Part shown: positions 16,879 through 26,346 of the stretch, piece by piece
Numbering within the stretch: position 1 is the first letter of the stretch
Layout: each line of letters opens with the position of its first letter
Assembly: GCA_002362385.1 (NCBI GenBank)
Contig: DEUB01000067.1
Span: forward strand, 1-64,000
Length of the DNA: 64,000 nucleotides
Direction: 5' to 3'
Source: Lachnospiraceae bacterium UBA3273
GTDB taxonomy: Bacteria > Bacillota > Clostridia > Lachnospirales > Lachnospiraceae
Notes under the pieces: model-generated
Database searches by the model: none
Seen by the model: the letters and a program-made list of their open reading frames with translations, nothing else
What the model was told of the DNA's origin: nothing
Position numbers and translations under genes: made by a program

Positions 16879-17760
16879 ATGGCAAATAAAGAGATTAAAA
16901 TCGGAGACTATACAATTTGTGAGAACAGCCGTCCCTATATGATCGCGGAAATCGGCATCAATCATAACGGGGATATGGATATCGCAAAGAAACTGATCGA
17001 TGCGGCAAATGCTACGGGCTGGAACAATGTGAAATTTCAGAAAAGAACGCCGGAAATAGCTGTGCCGGAAGCACAGAAAAATGTTATGCGTGAAACACCG
17101 TGGGGCACCATGACCTATCTGGAATACAAATACCGCGTGGAATTTGAAAAAGAGCAGTACGATGTGATCGACGCCTATTGCAGGGATAAAGGAATGACGT
17201 GGAGCGCATCTCCATGGGATATGCCAAGTCTTGAATTTTTGTTAAATTATGATATTCCCTATATCAAGGTGGCCAGCGCCTCGAACGGCAGGGATGAAAT
17301 GATCGCTGAAGCGGCAAGATCGGGAAAGCCCGTTATTCTTTCTACCGGAATGACCACGATGGAAGAGATCGACCATGCGGTGGAGGTACTGGAAAAAAAC
17401 GGGAAGGGAGATTATATACTCCTTCATACAAACAGCGCATATCCTGCGCCGGTTAAGGATTTAAACCTGCGTATGATCGAAACCCTACGCAAGAGATTTG
17501 ACTGCCTGGTGGGCTACAGCGGACATGAAAGCAATATGGAACCTACCATTGCGGCGGCAGTTTTGGGGGCGTGCGTTATAGAGCGCCATGTGACCCTGTC
17601 CCATGAGATGTGGGGCAGCGACCAGAAAGCCAGTCTGGAGGTTCACGCCATGGATATGCTTAATAAGCGCATTCAAACAGTTTGCGACGCTTTAGGGACC
17701 GGGGAAAAATATATGTCTGAAAGCGAAGCGGCCCAGAGAAAAAAACTGAGGACCACATAA
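16879..17760 (+). CDS. NeuB-family nonulosonate synthase (orphan, no SAF domain)
   Basis: A TIM-barrel synthase of 293 residues in the N-acetylneuraminate synthase family. It would condense phosphoenolpyruvate with an N-acyl-mannosamine-type sugar to give a sialic or related nine-carbon acid. Visible signatures are IAEIGINHNGD, VKFQKRTPE, GYSGHESN and RHVTLSHEMWGSD. It stops near the end of the barrel and lacks the C-terminal antifreeze-like SAF domain that most NeuB enzymes use to cap the active site. GGAGG five bases before the ATG at 16879 favours that start over 16867. No cytidylyltransferase or epimerase partner is nearby, so the product is uncertain. Confidence 0.82.
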   Translation: MANKEIKIGDYTICENSRPYMIAEIGINHNGDMDIAKKLIDAANATGWNNVKFQKRTPEIAVPEAQKNVMRETPWGTMTYLEYKYRVEFEKEQYDVIDAYCRDKGMTWSASPWDMPSLEFLLNYDIPYIKVASASNGRDEMIAEAARSGKPVILSTGMTTMEEIDHAVEVLEKNGKGDYILLHTNSAYPAPVKDLNLRMIETLRKRFDCLVGYSGHESNMEPTIAAAVLGACVIERHVTLSHEMWGSDQKASLEVHAMDMLNKRIQTVCDALGTGEKYMSESEAAQRKKLRTT

Positions 17761-17837
17761 TTATAAAAGTAAATAAAGAACTGCCGGCAGGCAGTATTCT
17801 TAAAATCCAAAACCATAATTTCAAAATTCAGATCAAT

Positions 17838-17863
17838 CCGCCGGTGTAATGTTGCACCGGCGG
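17838..17863. terminator. Hairpin between convergent genes
   Basis: CCGCCGGTG (17838-17846) and CACCGGCGG (17855-17863) form a perfect nine-base stem with an eight-base loop between the neuB-like gene and the convergent sugar transferase. A second small hairpin, ACTGCC-GGCA-GGCAGT, lies at 17780-17795. Neither has a long U-tract, but their position between convergent genes supports termination. Confidence 0.55.
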
Positions 17864-17930
17864 AATCCTAAATTTCATTTCAGGGATTTTATCTCCCCGG
17901 AAAAGTTCAATTTAAAAACTAAAAATTCCC

Positions 17931-19352
17931 TTACTTCGCCCCCTTCTGGGAAATAAGCACGACAACGGTCTGTAAAAGGATCTTAATATCCAGTCCCAGG
18001 GACCAGTTATCAATATAGTGCAGATCCAATTTCAGCACTTCTTCAAAATTGGTAATATTGCTCCTGCCGCTGACCTGCCAAAGACCTGTTAATCCGGGCT
18101 TGATGCTTAAACGGCGGCGGTATTTCAGATTGTACTGTGCATATTCGTCGGGAGTGGGCGGCCTTGTGCCAACCAGGCTCATCTGTCCCGCAAGAATATT
18201 GAAAAACTGCGGAAGCTCATCCAGACTGCTCTTTCTAAGGAAACGGCCTGCCTTTGTGATGCGGGGATCGTTGGTAACCTTAAACATGGGACCGTTCATT
18301 TCATTGCGGGCTTTCAGGTCGTTCTTTCTTTGGTCCGCATCCTCATACATGGAACGAAATTTATATAAATAAAACTCGCGGCCGTTTAATCCGATACGTT
18401 TTTGTTTATAAAAAACGGGACCCGGAGAATCCAGTTTAATGAAAACGGCAATAAAAGGAAGAAGGATGAGTGTAATGACAATACCGATTATGGAACCGGC
18501 AATATCCAGAATGCGCTTGATCATCAGCCTGTGAAAATCAAAATCCGATAAGCGGTAGGTCAAAACGGTCAGCCCCGCAAAGGTTTCCGAGGTTTTGCGG
18601 GAGATTAAGTGGTCAAAAGGATCGATATTTACATGGACAGTGATGCCGGCAAGCTCAAACTGTTCAATAATGGCGCCCAGATCTTTATTGCTGTATTCGG
18701 GCAGATAAATAAATACTTCATCCAACACCAGTTTGTTAAGGTGTTCAAAAAGGTTTTCGCTTCCTGCAATAACGGGAATATGGTCATATTCCTTCCCTTC
18801 CTCATCTTTATCCATAACGGCAAGGGCCGTGATCTGGTGGGACCACTCCGTCTCGGACTTCAGCTTCTGAAGAAGGGACGATGCATAGCCGCTTTCCGTA
18901 ATGACCAGCATTTTATAGCTGCTTATGCTGCGCATATAGATCTTGGTAAAAAACTGCTTGGCTAAGAGATGGAAAAGGTAGGTCAGGATCAGGTTATAGA
19001 TCAGGAAATAAATAAAAGCCAGCCTGGAGAAATCCTGGGCCTTTTGGGTTAGGAACAAGAAAACGCCCAGTCCACAGCCCAAAGAGGCATCATATTTTAA
19101 GACAAAGAAAAATTCCGCCAGATATCCCCGGCTGATAAACCCGGAATTCCAGTTTAAAAGCACATAGGATAACAGACACAGGATAACGGCAAAAAACAGG
19201 ATCAGCAGATAATACTGGGTGGCGCGCACCACGTCGGCTAAGATACCGCGGGTCAGGATCGCCAGTCCGTAAGACAGGCAGATGCCCAAAAGGTCCGTAA
19301 AAAACAGTGTGTAGTTTTGTATGATAGTCTGTTTCTGGTTTGTAGGTGTCAT
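17931..19352 (-). CDS. Polyprenyl glycosylphosphotransferase (initiating sugar transferase)
   Basis: A 473-residue membrane enzyme that starts polysaccharide assembly by moving a sugar-phosphate onto undecaprenyl phosphate. The N-terminal half has about four to five membrane helices and a cytoplasmic nucleotide-binding-like domain. The C-terminal 200 residues are the bacterial sugar transferase domain, with KRILDIAGS, the SPGPVFYKQKRIG signature, the KFRSM catalytic region and SSLDELPQFFNIL. The WbaP/CpsE-like long form usually transfers glucose-1-P or galactose-1-P. It is divergent from the WecG-like gene of the same locus. Confidence 0.93.
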   Translation of the reverse strand: MTPTNQKQTIIQNYTLFFTDLLGICLSYGLAILTRGILADVVRATQYYLLILFFAVILCLLSYVLLNWNSGFISRGYLAEFFFVLKYDASLGCGLGVFLFLTQKAQDFSRLAFIYFLIYNLILTYLFHLLAKQFFTKIYMRSISSYKMLVITESGYASSLLQKLKSETEWSHQITALAVMDKDEEGKEYDHIPVIAGSENLFEHLNKLVLDEVFIYLPEYSNKDLGAIIEQFELAGITVHVNIDPFDHLISRKTSETFAGLTVLTYRLSDFDFHRLMIKRILDIAGSIIGIVITLILLPFIAVFIKLDSPGPVFYKQKRIGLNGREFYLYKFRSMYEDADQRKNDLKARNEMNGPMFKVTNDPRITKAGRFLRKSSLDELPQFFNILAGQMSLVGTRPPTPDEYAQYNLKYRRRLSIKPGLTGLWQVSGRSNITNFEEVLKLDLHYIDNWSLGLDIKILLQTVVVLISQKGAK

Positions 19353-19398
19353 TTTTCATAATCCTTTTTCCATGGGGTACAAACAGTATACCATATAA

Positions 19399-19427
19399 TA
19401 TACAAAAATGGAAAATTGAGTTATAAT
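19399..19427 (+). promoter_or_regulatory. Promoter of the first polysaccharide operon
   Basis: TATACA (19399-19404) and TATAAT (19422-19427) are 17 bases apart in the divergent intergenic region, about 36 bases upstream of the likely ATG at 19464. The -10 is a perfect match; the -35 matches four of six. Confidence 0.6.
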
Positions 19428-19463
19428 GAAATAGTTGTAAAAATACGGGATGGGTCGTGCGGA

Positions 19464-20261
19464 ATGGAAATTTGTGAAATTTTCGGAGTCAGGACAGGAG
19501 CCTTTTCCATGACGGAAGCGCTGGACTGGGTCTGCAATAAACTGGATGAGCTGAAAGGCGGTTATATTACCTTTGCCAATACCCATGCCATCGTAATGGC
19601 AAGTGAAGAGAAGAAGTACTGTAAGGTTCAGAACGAGGCGGCCGTAGTTTTTGCCGACGGAGCGCCGGTGGCGGATTATCAGAAAAGGCATGGATATTCC
19701 GGGGCCTGCAGGGTAGCGGGGCCGGACTTTATGGAAGAAATTTTTAAGCGGTCTGTAAAAGAAGGATACAGACACTATTTTTACGGCAGCAGTAAGGCGA
19801 CCCTTTCCAAACTGGAAAGCCGCCTGAAAGAGCGGTTTCCCGGTATCGAGATCGTGGGAATGTATTCCCCGCCTTTTGAGAAGGACCTGAAAAAGGATTA
19901 CAGGGAAGATATAGAAAGAATCAACGCTGCGAGGCCTGATTTTATCTGGGTGGGCTTAGGAGCGCCCAAGCAGGAGTTGTGGATGTACAGGCAAAAGGGA
20001 AAAGTCTGCGGCCTTATGTTAGGAGTGGGAGCGGGCTTTGACTTCCATGCAGGAGTGGTAAAGCGGGCGCCTTTATGGATGCAGCGGTGCAAAATGGAAT
20101 GGTTTTACCGCTTTTTGCAGGAGCCGGGGAGGCTGGGTAAAAGATACTTAAAGACTAATCTGAGGTTTATCAGCTTGTGTATGGAAGAAAAAAGGATTCG
20201 AAGATGGCGCAATCATAAATCGGAAACAGGCGGTATGCCAAAAAGATTAGACAAAAAATGA
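19464..20261 (+). CDS. WecG/TagA/CpsF-family glycosyltransferase
   Basis: A 265-residue GT26 transferase that acts on a polyprenyl-linked sugar at the inner face of the membrane, typically adding N-acetylmannosaminyl or a related residue. Signature segments are TFANTHAIVMAS, VFADGAPVADYQKR, GPDFMEEI, FIWVGLGAPKQELWM and GVGAGFDFHAG. The open frame extends upstream to a TTG at 19416, but that would overlap the predicted promoter, and the family N-terminus fits the ATG at 19464. It is the first gene of the plus-strand operon running to about 27966. Confidence 0.9.
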   Translation: MEICEIFGVRTGAFSMTEALDWVCNKLDELKGGYITFANTHAIVMASEEKKYCKVQNEAAVVFADGAPVADYQKRHGYSGACRVAGPDFMEEIFKRSVKEGYRHYFYGSSKATLSKLESRLKERFPGIEIVGMYSPPFEKDLKKDYREDIERINAARPDFIWVGLGAPKQELWMYRQKGKVCGLMLGVGAGFDFHAGVVKRAPLWMQRCKMEWFYRFLQEPGRLGKRYLKTNLRFISLCMEEKRIRRWRNHKSETGGMPKRLDKK

Positions 20262-20281
20262 AATTATAATAAGGAATTTCT

Positions 20282-21277
20282 ATGGAAAAAATTGATTTTG
20301 TCATTACGTGGGTGGACGGAAGCGACGAAAAGTGGATTGCAAAAAAAAGGGAATATGAAAGGCATCAGGCTGAAACAGAACAGGCGGGGGACGTGCGCTA
20401 CAGGGAATGGGGACTGTTACCTTATTTATTCCGGGGGATCGAACGATATGCTCCCTGGGTAAATCATGTTTTTCTCGTAACGGACGGCCAGATACCCGAA
20501 TGGCTGAACACGGATCATCCCAAAGTAAGCGTGGTATATCATGACCGGTTCATTCCCCATGAATATCTGCCCACCTTTAATTCCCATACCATAGAATTAA
20601 ATCTTCACAGGATTCCGGGGCTTTCGGAGCAGTTTGTATATTTTAACGATGACTGTTTTTTGACGGGAAAGTGCAGGCCGGAGGATTTTTTTAAGAACGG
20701 AAAGCCTGTGGATGAAGCGGCGTTAAACGGAATCAACGGAACGGATCAAGAATTTGCAGAAATACAATTTCACAATATGGCGCTTATGAACAGCCACTAT
20801 TCGGTAAAAGACTGTAAAAAAAATCTGCGAGAGTGGTTAAAACCGTCCTATGGCAGGAATCTGTTCAGAACCCTGTTACTGCTGCCCTTTCAGAGGCTTC
20901 AGGGGATTTATAACCCTCATGGCCCCATGTCCGTTTTAAAACAGACCTGTGTAGAGCTTTGGGAAAGGGATGGGGCCGTATTGGATAAAACGTGCAGATG
21001 CAGATTTCGTAAGGGCGAGAACGTTTCGGCATATATATATCGTTATGAACAGCTTTTAAGCGGCCAATTTGCTGCGCATAAATCCTTCAATAAATATTGT
21101 TCCGTGACGGAAGCGGCGGAGGAAATAGAGAAAAACATAAGAAAATATAAGATGGTATGCATCAATGACGCGGAGCTTTCAGAGGAACGGTTTTTACAAA
21201 AAAGAGAAGAAATACAGGAAGTCATGGAAAAGGCCCTTCCTTTAAGATCGGCTTTTGAAAAGGAGGAACCGGCATAA
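20282..21277 (+). CDS. Stealth-family capsular sugar-phosphate transferase
   Basis: A 331-residue Stealth protein. Conserved region 1 (DFVITWVDGSD) is at the N-terminus, region 2 spans RYREWGLLPYLFRGIERYAP to FLVTDGQIPEWL, and FVYFNDDCFLTG follows. Stealth enzymes are hexose-1-phosphate transferases that form phosphodiester-linked surface polymers. Its presence predicts a sugar-phosphate linkage in the first polysaccharide. It is followed after one base by a GT2 gene. Confidence 0.9.
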   Translation: MEKIDFVITWVDGSDEKWIAKKREYERHQAETEQAGDVRYREWGLLPYLFRGIERYAPWVNHVFLVTDGQIPEWLNTDHPKVSVVYHDRFIPHEYLPTFNSHTIELNLHRIPGLSEQFVYFNDDCFLTGKCRPEDFFKNGKPVDEAALNGINGTDQEFAEIQFHNMALMNSHYSVKDCKKNLREWLKPSYGRNLFRTLLLLPFQRLQGIYNPHGPMSVLKQTCVELWERDGAVLDKTCRCRFRKGENVSAYIYRYEQLLSGQFAAHKSFNKYCSVTEAAEEIEKNIRKYKMVCINDAELSEERFLQKREEIQEVMEKALPLRSAFEKEEPA

Positions 21278-21278
21278 A

Positions 21279-22337
21279 ATGGCGGGTAAAATAAATACGG
21301 GGATTCCGGTCCTGACAGTGGTAATTCCGGCGTATAACGTGGAAAATTATATAGGACGTACCGTAAAGTCCTTGGTGGAAAGCAAAAGAGGCTGTGAAAT
21401 AGAAGTTCTTATCATCGATGACGGTTCCACGGATTCCACAGGGAAAATGGCAGAGGGATTTGCTTTAAAATACCCTTATATACGGGTAATTCATCAGGAA
21501 AACGGCGGACACGGGGCTGCGATCAATACGGGAATCAGGGAAGCGGCAGGGAAATATTTTAAGCTGCTGGACGGGGACGACTGGGTGGACCCGGAAGGCT
21601 TTTCCCGGATGATCGATCTGTTAAAGCGGGCAGAGGAAGATCTGATCCTGTGTGATTACAGGGAAGTATATATAAAAGAGAAAAAAAGGCGGAGGGTATC
21701 TTACGGGTTCCCTTCCGGGAAAACCTTGTCCATGGACGAGCTTAAGGCGGATTATCTCATATCCATGCACAGCCACATTTTTAAAACGGAAATATTAAAA
21801 GGGCTGCCAAGAGGAATAGATGTGCACAGCTTTTATGTGGATATGGAATATGTTTTATACCCGCTGCCGTTTATACAGAACTTCCGCTATGAAAAAATAA
21901 GTGTGTATGAATACAGGCTGGACAGAATCGGCCAGAGCGTCAGTGCGGAAGGCTTCAGAAAGCATTATAAAGAAGATGCCGGCGTTTTGGATTCGCTGAT
22001 AGGATATTACCATGAATATAAGGATGCGGATGATCATTCGGCCGCACTTTGCTTTTATATGCCCCGCAGGATTTTTGATATGTTCTACCGCCATATACTG
22101 AAAAGCATATGGTATCTGGATGAGAGTAAAGTACCTGTTGCAGAATACCTGCGGGAATTTGACAGGGCATTTAAAAATTCGGCTCCGGATCTGTATGATT
22201 TTAACAAAAACGAAAATACAGGCAGAAAACCTTTATCCGATATGCAGCTTTGTCTGCTGCGGGCTACGGGCTTCCGCATATGGCGGCTTGTACGTTTCAA
22301 GAAAGTGATTTGTGAAGTATGGAAAAGGAAAAAGTAA
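21279..22337 (+). CDS. Family 2 glycosyltransferase
   Basis: A 352-residue GT-A-fold transferase. The nucleotide-sugar site is seen in TVVIPAYNVENYIGRTVKSL, IIDDGSTDSTG and the DxD-type motif KLLDGDDWVD. The C-terminal region is variable. Its reading frame extends to a TTG upstream, but the ATG at 21279, right after the previous stop and preceded by AGGAGG, is the likely start. Its 3' end overlaps the polymerase gene. It probably adds one sugar to the lipid-linked repeat unit; the sugar is unknown. Confidence 0.92.
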   Translation: MAGKINTGIPVLTVVIPAYNVENYIGRTVKSLVESKRGCEIEVLIIDDGSTDSTGKMAEGFALKYPYIRVIHQENGGHGAAINTGIREAAGKYFKLLDGDDWVDPEGFSRMIDLLKRAEEDLILCDYREVYIKEKKRRRVSYGFPSGKTLSMDELKADYLISMHSHIFKTEILKGLPRGIDVHSFYVDMEYVLYPLPFIQNFRYEKISVYEYRLDRIGQSVSAEGFRKHYKEDAGVLDSLIGYYHEYKDADDHSAALCFYMPRRIFDMFYRHILKSIWYLDESKVPVAEYLREFDRAFKNSAPDLYDFNKNENTGRKPLSDMQLCLLRATGFRIWRLVRFKKVICEVWKRKK

Positions 22338-23464
22338 CATATTTAAGCAAAAAGAATTTAATTTTCCTGCTTGCGCTGGGACTTTATCTGTTATCCCTGG
22401 CCATCGAATATACGGAGCTTAGCCATGGGTACGGGAAAGAAATACAAATGATCCGGTATATTTCTTATGGCTTATGTATGATAAAGATTTTGCAGGAAGC
22501 GGTATACAGAAAAAGGGAAACACTTTTTTTCGCCGTCATTTTGTTATTCGCCGGTTTCGAGTCTATGATCAGCGGGAAAAGAGGAATGTTCTTTCTGTTG
22601 TTCTTCCTTCTGGCAAGCTATGGAGTAAATCTGAAGCGGGCTTTTAAAGTGCAGATCGCGGTGCAGGGCGCATGCCTGCTCACTGTCTGGCTGCTGTGTC
22701 TCATGGGCATTTTTGATAATCTGGAGTTCTACAGGCATGGAGCTGTCAGCTACAGTATGGGATTCAGCTATGTAGGATTTTCAGGAGCGCTTTTTATTGC
22801 AATGGAAGCGTCATGGCTGTTTTTAAAGGATAAAAAAATAACCTTGGCGGAAACGGCGTTCTTTTTAGCAATGTGGATCGTCATTTTCCACTTTACGGAT
22901 ACCCGCGCGGTAACGATGCTGGGAATTTTCATGACCATAGCCTGTTATCTGGCGAAATTCTGGAAAAAGTCCATTAAGAACAAGCTCTTCAAATGGCTCT
23001 GTATTTTATATTACCCGCTGCTCACGCTATGTATTTGGGGATTGCAGTACTTTTACAACCTGCATGCTAATATGGGTATTATGAGAAAATTGAATGAGGG
23101 CTTAAGCGGCCGACTGGAGCTGAATAAGCATGCCATTGAAACATACGGTCTTAAGCTTTTGGGGGATAATATTACATGGATTACCAATATGGATAACCGC
23201 GTCAGAAATACCTATAATTATGTGGATTCCACATATTTTAAAGTGCTGTTTGACTTTGGGCTCATCATCGGTATTTTATTTCTTGTTTCCCATATTTACA
23301 TCATGTATTATATGTGGAAAAATGATCGGTTAGCGGGCTGCATGATTATGTGTGTTTTTTCCGTACTGGCTTTTATGACGCCGATTACGGGGCTGAATAC
23401 AAATCCCCTCTTACTCTTGGCAGGAGGCATTTTCCATGGGAAAACAAAAATCCGTCAGACTTAA
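22319..23464 (+). CDS. Wzy-like polysaccharide polymerase (membrane)
   Basis: A 381-residue, strongly hydrophobic protein with about ten predicted membrane helices and a polar loop (YNLHANMGIMRKL through NYVDSTYFK) near the C-terminal third, the usual layout of O-antigen polymerases. Position between a GT and a flippase supports the role of joining repeat units outside the membrane. It overlaps the GT2 by 19 bases and the flippase by 29 bases. Sequence similarity among polymerases is low, so the call rests on topology and context. Confidence 0.75.
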   Translation: MEKEKVTYLSKKNLIFLLALGLYLLSLAIEYTELSHGYGKEIQMIRYISYGLCMIKILQEAVYRKRETLFFAVILLFAGFESMISGKRGMFFLLFFLLASYGVNLKRAFKVQIAVQGACLLTVWLLCLMGIFDNLEFYRHGAVSYSMGFSYVGFSGALFIAMEASWLFLKDKKITLAETAFFLAMWIVIFHFTDTRAVTMLGIFMTIACYLAKFWKKSIKNKLFKWLCILYYPLLTLCIWGLQYFYNLHANMGIMRKLNEGLSGRLELNKHAIETYGLKLLGDNITWITNMDNRVRNTYNYVDSTYFKVLFDFGLIIGILFLVSHIYIMYYMWKNDRLAGCMIMCVFSVLAFMTPITGLNTNPLLLLAGGIFHGKTKIRQT

Positions 23465-24785
23465 CTATTTGATGAACTGCATCCTGACCGGCTCGGCCAT
23501 GATCTTTCCCCTGCTCAGCTACCCTTATGTATCAAGGATCCTGCAGCCGGAGGGTATGGGAAAGGTAGCCTTTGCCAACTCCGTGGTAGCCTATTTTGCC
23601 ATGGGGGCAATGATGGGGATCCCTACTTACGGCATCCGGGCGTGCGCCAGGGTCCGCGACCATAAGGAGCAGCTTTCCCGGACGGTATGGGAGCTTTTTT
23701 GCATCAATATGATCATGACAGCTCTTGTTTATTTGATCTTTGGAGTTTCCATTTTTCTGGTCCCCAGATTTGCGGAGGATAAAGCGCTCCTCGCACTGAT
23801 GAGCGTCAGCATACTTTTTCAGCTCCTGGGTGTGGAATGGCTGTTTAAAGCTTTGGAGGAATATACTTATATTACCGTTCGTTCCCTTTTATTTAAGATC
23901 CTGGCCCTTGTTCTGATGTTTTTAATGGTCAGGGAAAAGGATGACTATATCATATACGGCGTGCTGACCCTTTTAGCAGGCATGGGCAGTAATGTCTGCA
24001 ACGCTTTCCGTATGCGGCGGTATGTGGAGCCTTTCCGGAAAACAGTTTCCCTGCCGCTTTCGGAGGATTTGGAGAATGCAGGAAAAGGGATGCAGATAAA
24101 GGGGGAAGGGATACTTGACCGGACCGGATACTTTGTGCGTCATGCGTGGGAGAAGCATATAAAGGCCGTTGGCGTTTTTTTTGCCATGACGGCTGCAACC
24201 ACCATATATACCAATCTGGATGTGGTCATGCTAAATTTTATGAGCGGGGACATTGAAACGGGGTATTATGGCACGGCGGTTAAGATCAAAGGCGTTCTGG
24301 TAAGCTTTGTGACGGCTTTGGGCAGCGTCCTTCTGCCCAGGATGTCCTACTATGCGGAAAGGAAAATGAAGGAGGAATTTCGCAGGATAATCCGAAAGGC
24401 CTTTGTATTCGTAGGCTTTGTATCCGTTCCTCTTTGCGTTTTCTTTATCTTCTTTGCAAGATACAGTATATTGATCATTTCGGGGGAGGCTTTCCTGCCG
24501 GCTGTGGGCGCCATGCAGATCATTATGCCGACTCTGATTCTGATCGGCTTCAGCAATATATGCGGCATCCAGATCCTGGTTCCTTTAGGACTGGAAAAGC
24601 ATGTGCTTTATTCGGAGATCGCAGGGGCCGTTACGGATATCGTCATGAATTTGTGGCTGATTCCCGTCATGGGAGCAAAAGGAGCGGCGGTGGGCACGTT
24701 AATTGCGGAAGCGGTTGTTTTACTTTATCAGATTTGTGTTATGATAAGGATGGATATAAAATCTGCCCTGGCAGATAAAAAATAG
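23436..24785 (+). CDS. Wzx-type lipid-linked oligosaccharide flippase
   Basis: A 449-residue MATE/MVF-superfamily membrane protein with about 12-14 helices. The N-terminal segment FPLLSYPYVSRILQPEGMGKVAFANS is diagnostic of polysaccharide flippases. It moves undecaprenyl-linked repeats across the membrane for polymerisation. It is the only flippase gene visible, although the window encodes two glycan assembly loci. Confidence 0.92.
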   Translation: MGKQKSVRLNYLMNCILTGSAMIFPLLSYPYVSRILQPEGMGKVAFANSVVAYFAMGAMMGIPTYGIRACARVRDHKEQLSRTVWELFCINMIMTALVYLIFGVSIFLVPRFAEDKALLALMSVSILFQLLGVEWLFKALEEYTYITVRSLLFKILALVLMFLMVREKDDYIIYGVLTLLAGMGSNVCNAFRMRRYVEPFRKTVSLPLSEDLENAGKGMQIKGEGILDRTGYFVRHAWEKHIKAVGVFFAMTAATTIYTNLDVVMLNFMSGDIETGYYGTAVKIKGVLVSFVTALGSVLLPRMSYYAERKMKEEFRRIIRKAFVFVGFVSVPLCVFFIFFARYSILIISGEAFLPAVGAMQIIMPTLILIGFSNICGIQILVPLGLEKHVLYSEIAGAVTDIVMNLWLIPVMGAKGAAVGTLIAEAVVLLYQICVMIRMDIKSALADKK

Positions 24786-24811
24786 AACGAAAGATTGTAA
24801 GGAGAATTATG

Positions 24812-26326
24812 ATGGCACAGGAAAAAATAAAACCTTATGAAGGAATCGATATCTGGCATATGATCTGCCATGTGGCAAAAAGCTGGTGGAAAATGCTTAT
24901 CGCCATGGCGGTATTTGCCGTTCTTCTGGGGGGCTTAAGCTATTATAGAAACGCAAAAGGACTTAAGGCTGCCGCAGAGGCAAAGGAAGCGGCGGATGAA
25001 AAGAAAGAGGAGAGCCTTTCCCGGATCCTGACAATGGATGAAGAGGAAATATTGGAGCAGTCCGGTCTGAGCCAAAAGGCGGCGGATGAGGTGTTATATT
25101 ATGCCAATAAGTATTACTACAATAAGAAGCAATACGAGAGGCAGAATAATTACTTAAAGGAATCTGTCCTGATGCAGATGGACCCCAATAATGTCTGGAC
25201 CACTACTCTTTATTATGATCTGTCGGTATCGGGAAGCGCAGGAGAAGAAAGGCCTTCTGATGCGGCATTTGCGGCAAGCTATATTGCAAAAATATCCAAT
25301 GAGGCGGTTTATGACGAGATCGCAAAGGAACTGGGAGCGGATATTGACAGCGGTTATTTTGCGGAAGTGATCACGGGAAGCTGCTTAGACCGGCTTTCCG
25401 ATGTGGAGGATGTAACCGTGATTTCCACAGACAGCGAGGATATGAAGATCGTTATCCGTTATACGGACAGGGCTGGATGTGAAAAAATTGCCGGGATCAT
25501 AAAAGAAAAAATTTCCGCGTCCAATGGGGCGGTAACCGGGGAAGTGGGTCCCCATACCATCGCCCTTGTGGGAGAACAGACGGAACAGCGCTCGGACGGG
25601 GAACTTTTGAATCAGCAGAGAAACCAGATTTCGGCGCTGGGAAATCTTTCAGACAATGTGATCAATGCGAGAACAAATATTGAAACCTCGGAGGAAGGGG
25701 TATTTAATCAGCTGGTAGAATACTATGAAGCCAGAGACGCAGAAAAGATCACGGCGATTAAAAGCATAGAGGCGGAGGAAGAGGAAGGAAATGTGCCGGC
25801 CTCTTCTGAAGATGTTTCGGAGGGAGCGGCTGCCGATGGGGAGAATGCCGTGAAACCCAAAGTCAGCAAAAAGTATGTGGCATTAGGCTTGTTTTTGGGA
25901 ATTTTTGTGATCGGGGCATGGGAAGCCTGCAGATACTTTTTCTCAAGGACGTTGAAGCAGGGCAAGGATCTGGAAGAGGGTTATGGCCTCAGTACCTATG
26001 ACAAAGAGGATAAGGCGGTTATTTCCATGGTCCTTCAGAACAAATGCAAAAAGAACGGATGGAATAAGCTTTATGCGGTTTCCAGCCTTGGCAGGGATGT
26101 TTTGGAGGAAGCCGTAAACGGATTGAAGCCGGAAGGGGTAAAGCTTGTGGAAAGCAAGGAAAGTCCCTTAAAGGATGAAGATGAGCTTAAGATACTTTTA
26201 GAATCGGACGGCGTTATTCTTTCGGAAAAATTGAACGCGTCCTCCCATAAAGAGATAGCAAGGCTCCTAGAGCTTTGCAGGGAACTGGAAAAACCCGTGA
26301 TCTGTGCACTGGTAGCGGGAAAATAA
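24812..26326 (+). CDS. Wzz-like chain-length/co-polymerase protein with degenerate C-terminal domain
   Basis: A 504-residue protein with a first membrane helix at about residues 25-45 and a large acidic extracytoplasmic domain. The second helix, KKYVALGLFLGIFVIGAWEA, is at about residue 350. This is polysaccharide co-polymerase topology, which sets chain length. After the second helix lies a cytoplasmic domain of about 130 residues reminiscent of the fold of CpsD-like tyrosine autokinases, but with no Walker A loop or tyrosine cluster. No separate BY-kinase is encoded nearby. ATG at 24809 is an alternative start three bases upstream. Confidence 0.72.
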   Translation: MAQEKIKPYEGIDIWHMICHVAKSWWKMLIAMAVFAVLLGGLSYYRNAKGLKAAAEAKEAADEKKEESLSRILTMDEEEILEQSGLSQKAADEVLYYANKYYYNKKQYERQNNYLKESVLMQMDPNNVWTTTLYYDLSVSGSAGEERPSDAAFAASYIAKISNEAVYDEIAKELGADIDSGYFAEVITGSCLDRLSDVEDVTVISTDSEDMKIVIRYTDRAGCEKIAGIIKEKISASNGAVTGEVGPHTIALVGEQTEQRSDGELLNQQRNQISALGNLSDNVINARTNIETSEEGVFNQLVEYYEARDAEKITAIKSIEAEEEEGNVPASSEDVSEGAAADGENAVKPKVSKKYVALGLFLGIFVIGAWEACRYFFSRTLKQGKDLEEGYGLSTYDKEDKAVISMVLQNKCKKNGWNKLYAVSSLGRDVLEEAVNGLKPEGVKLVESKESPLKDEDELKILLESDGVILSEKLNASSHKEIARLLELCRELEKPVICALVAGK

Positions 26327-26346
26327 AAGATTGGAGGACTTTTGTT

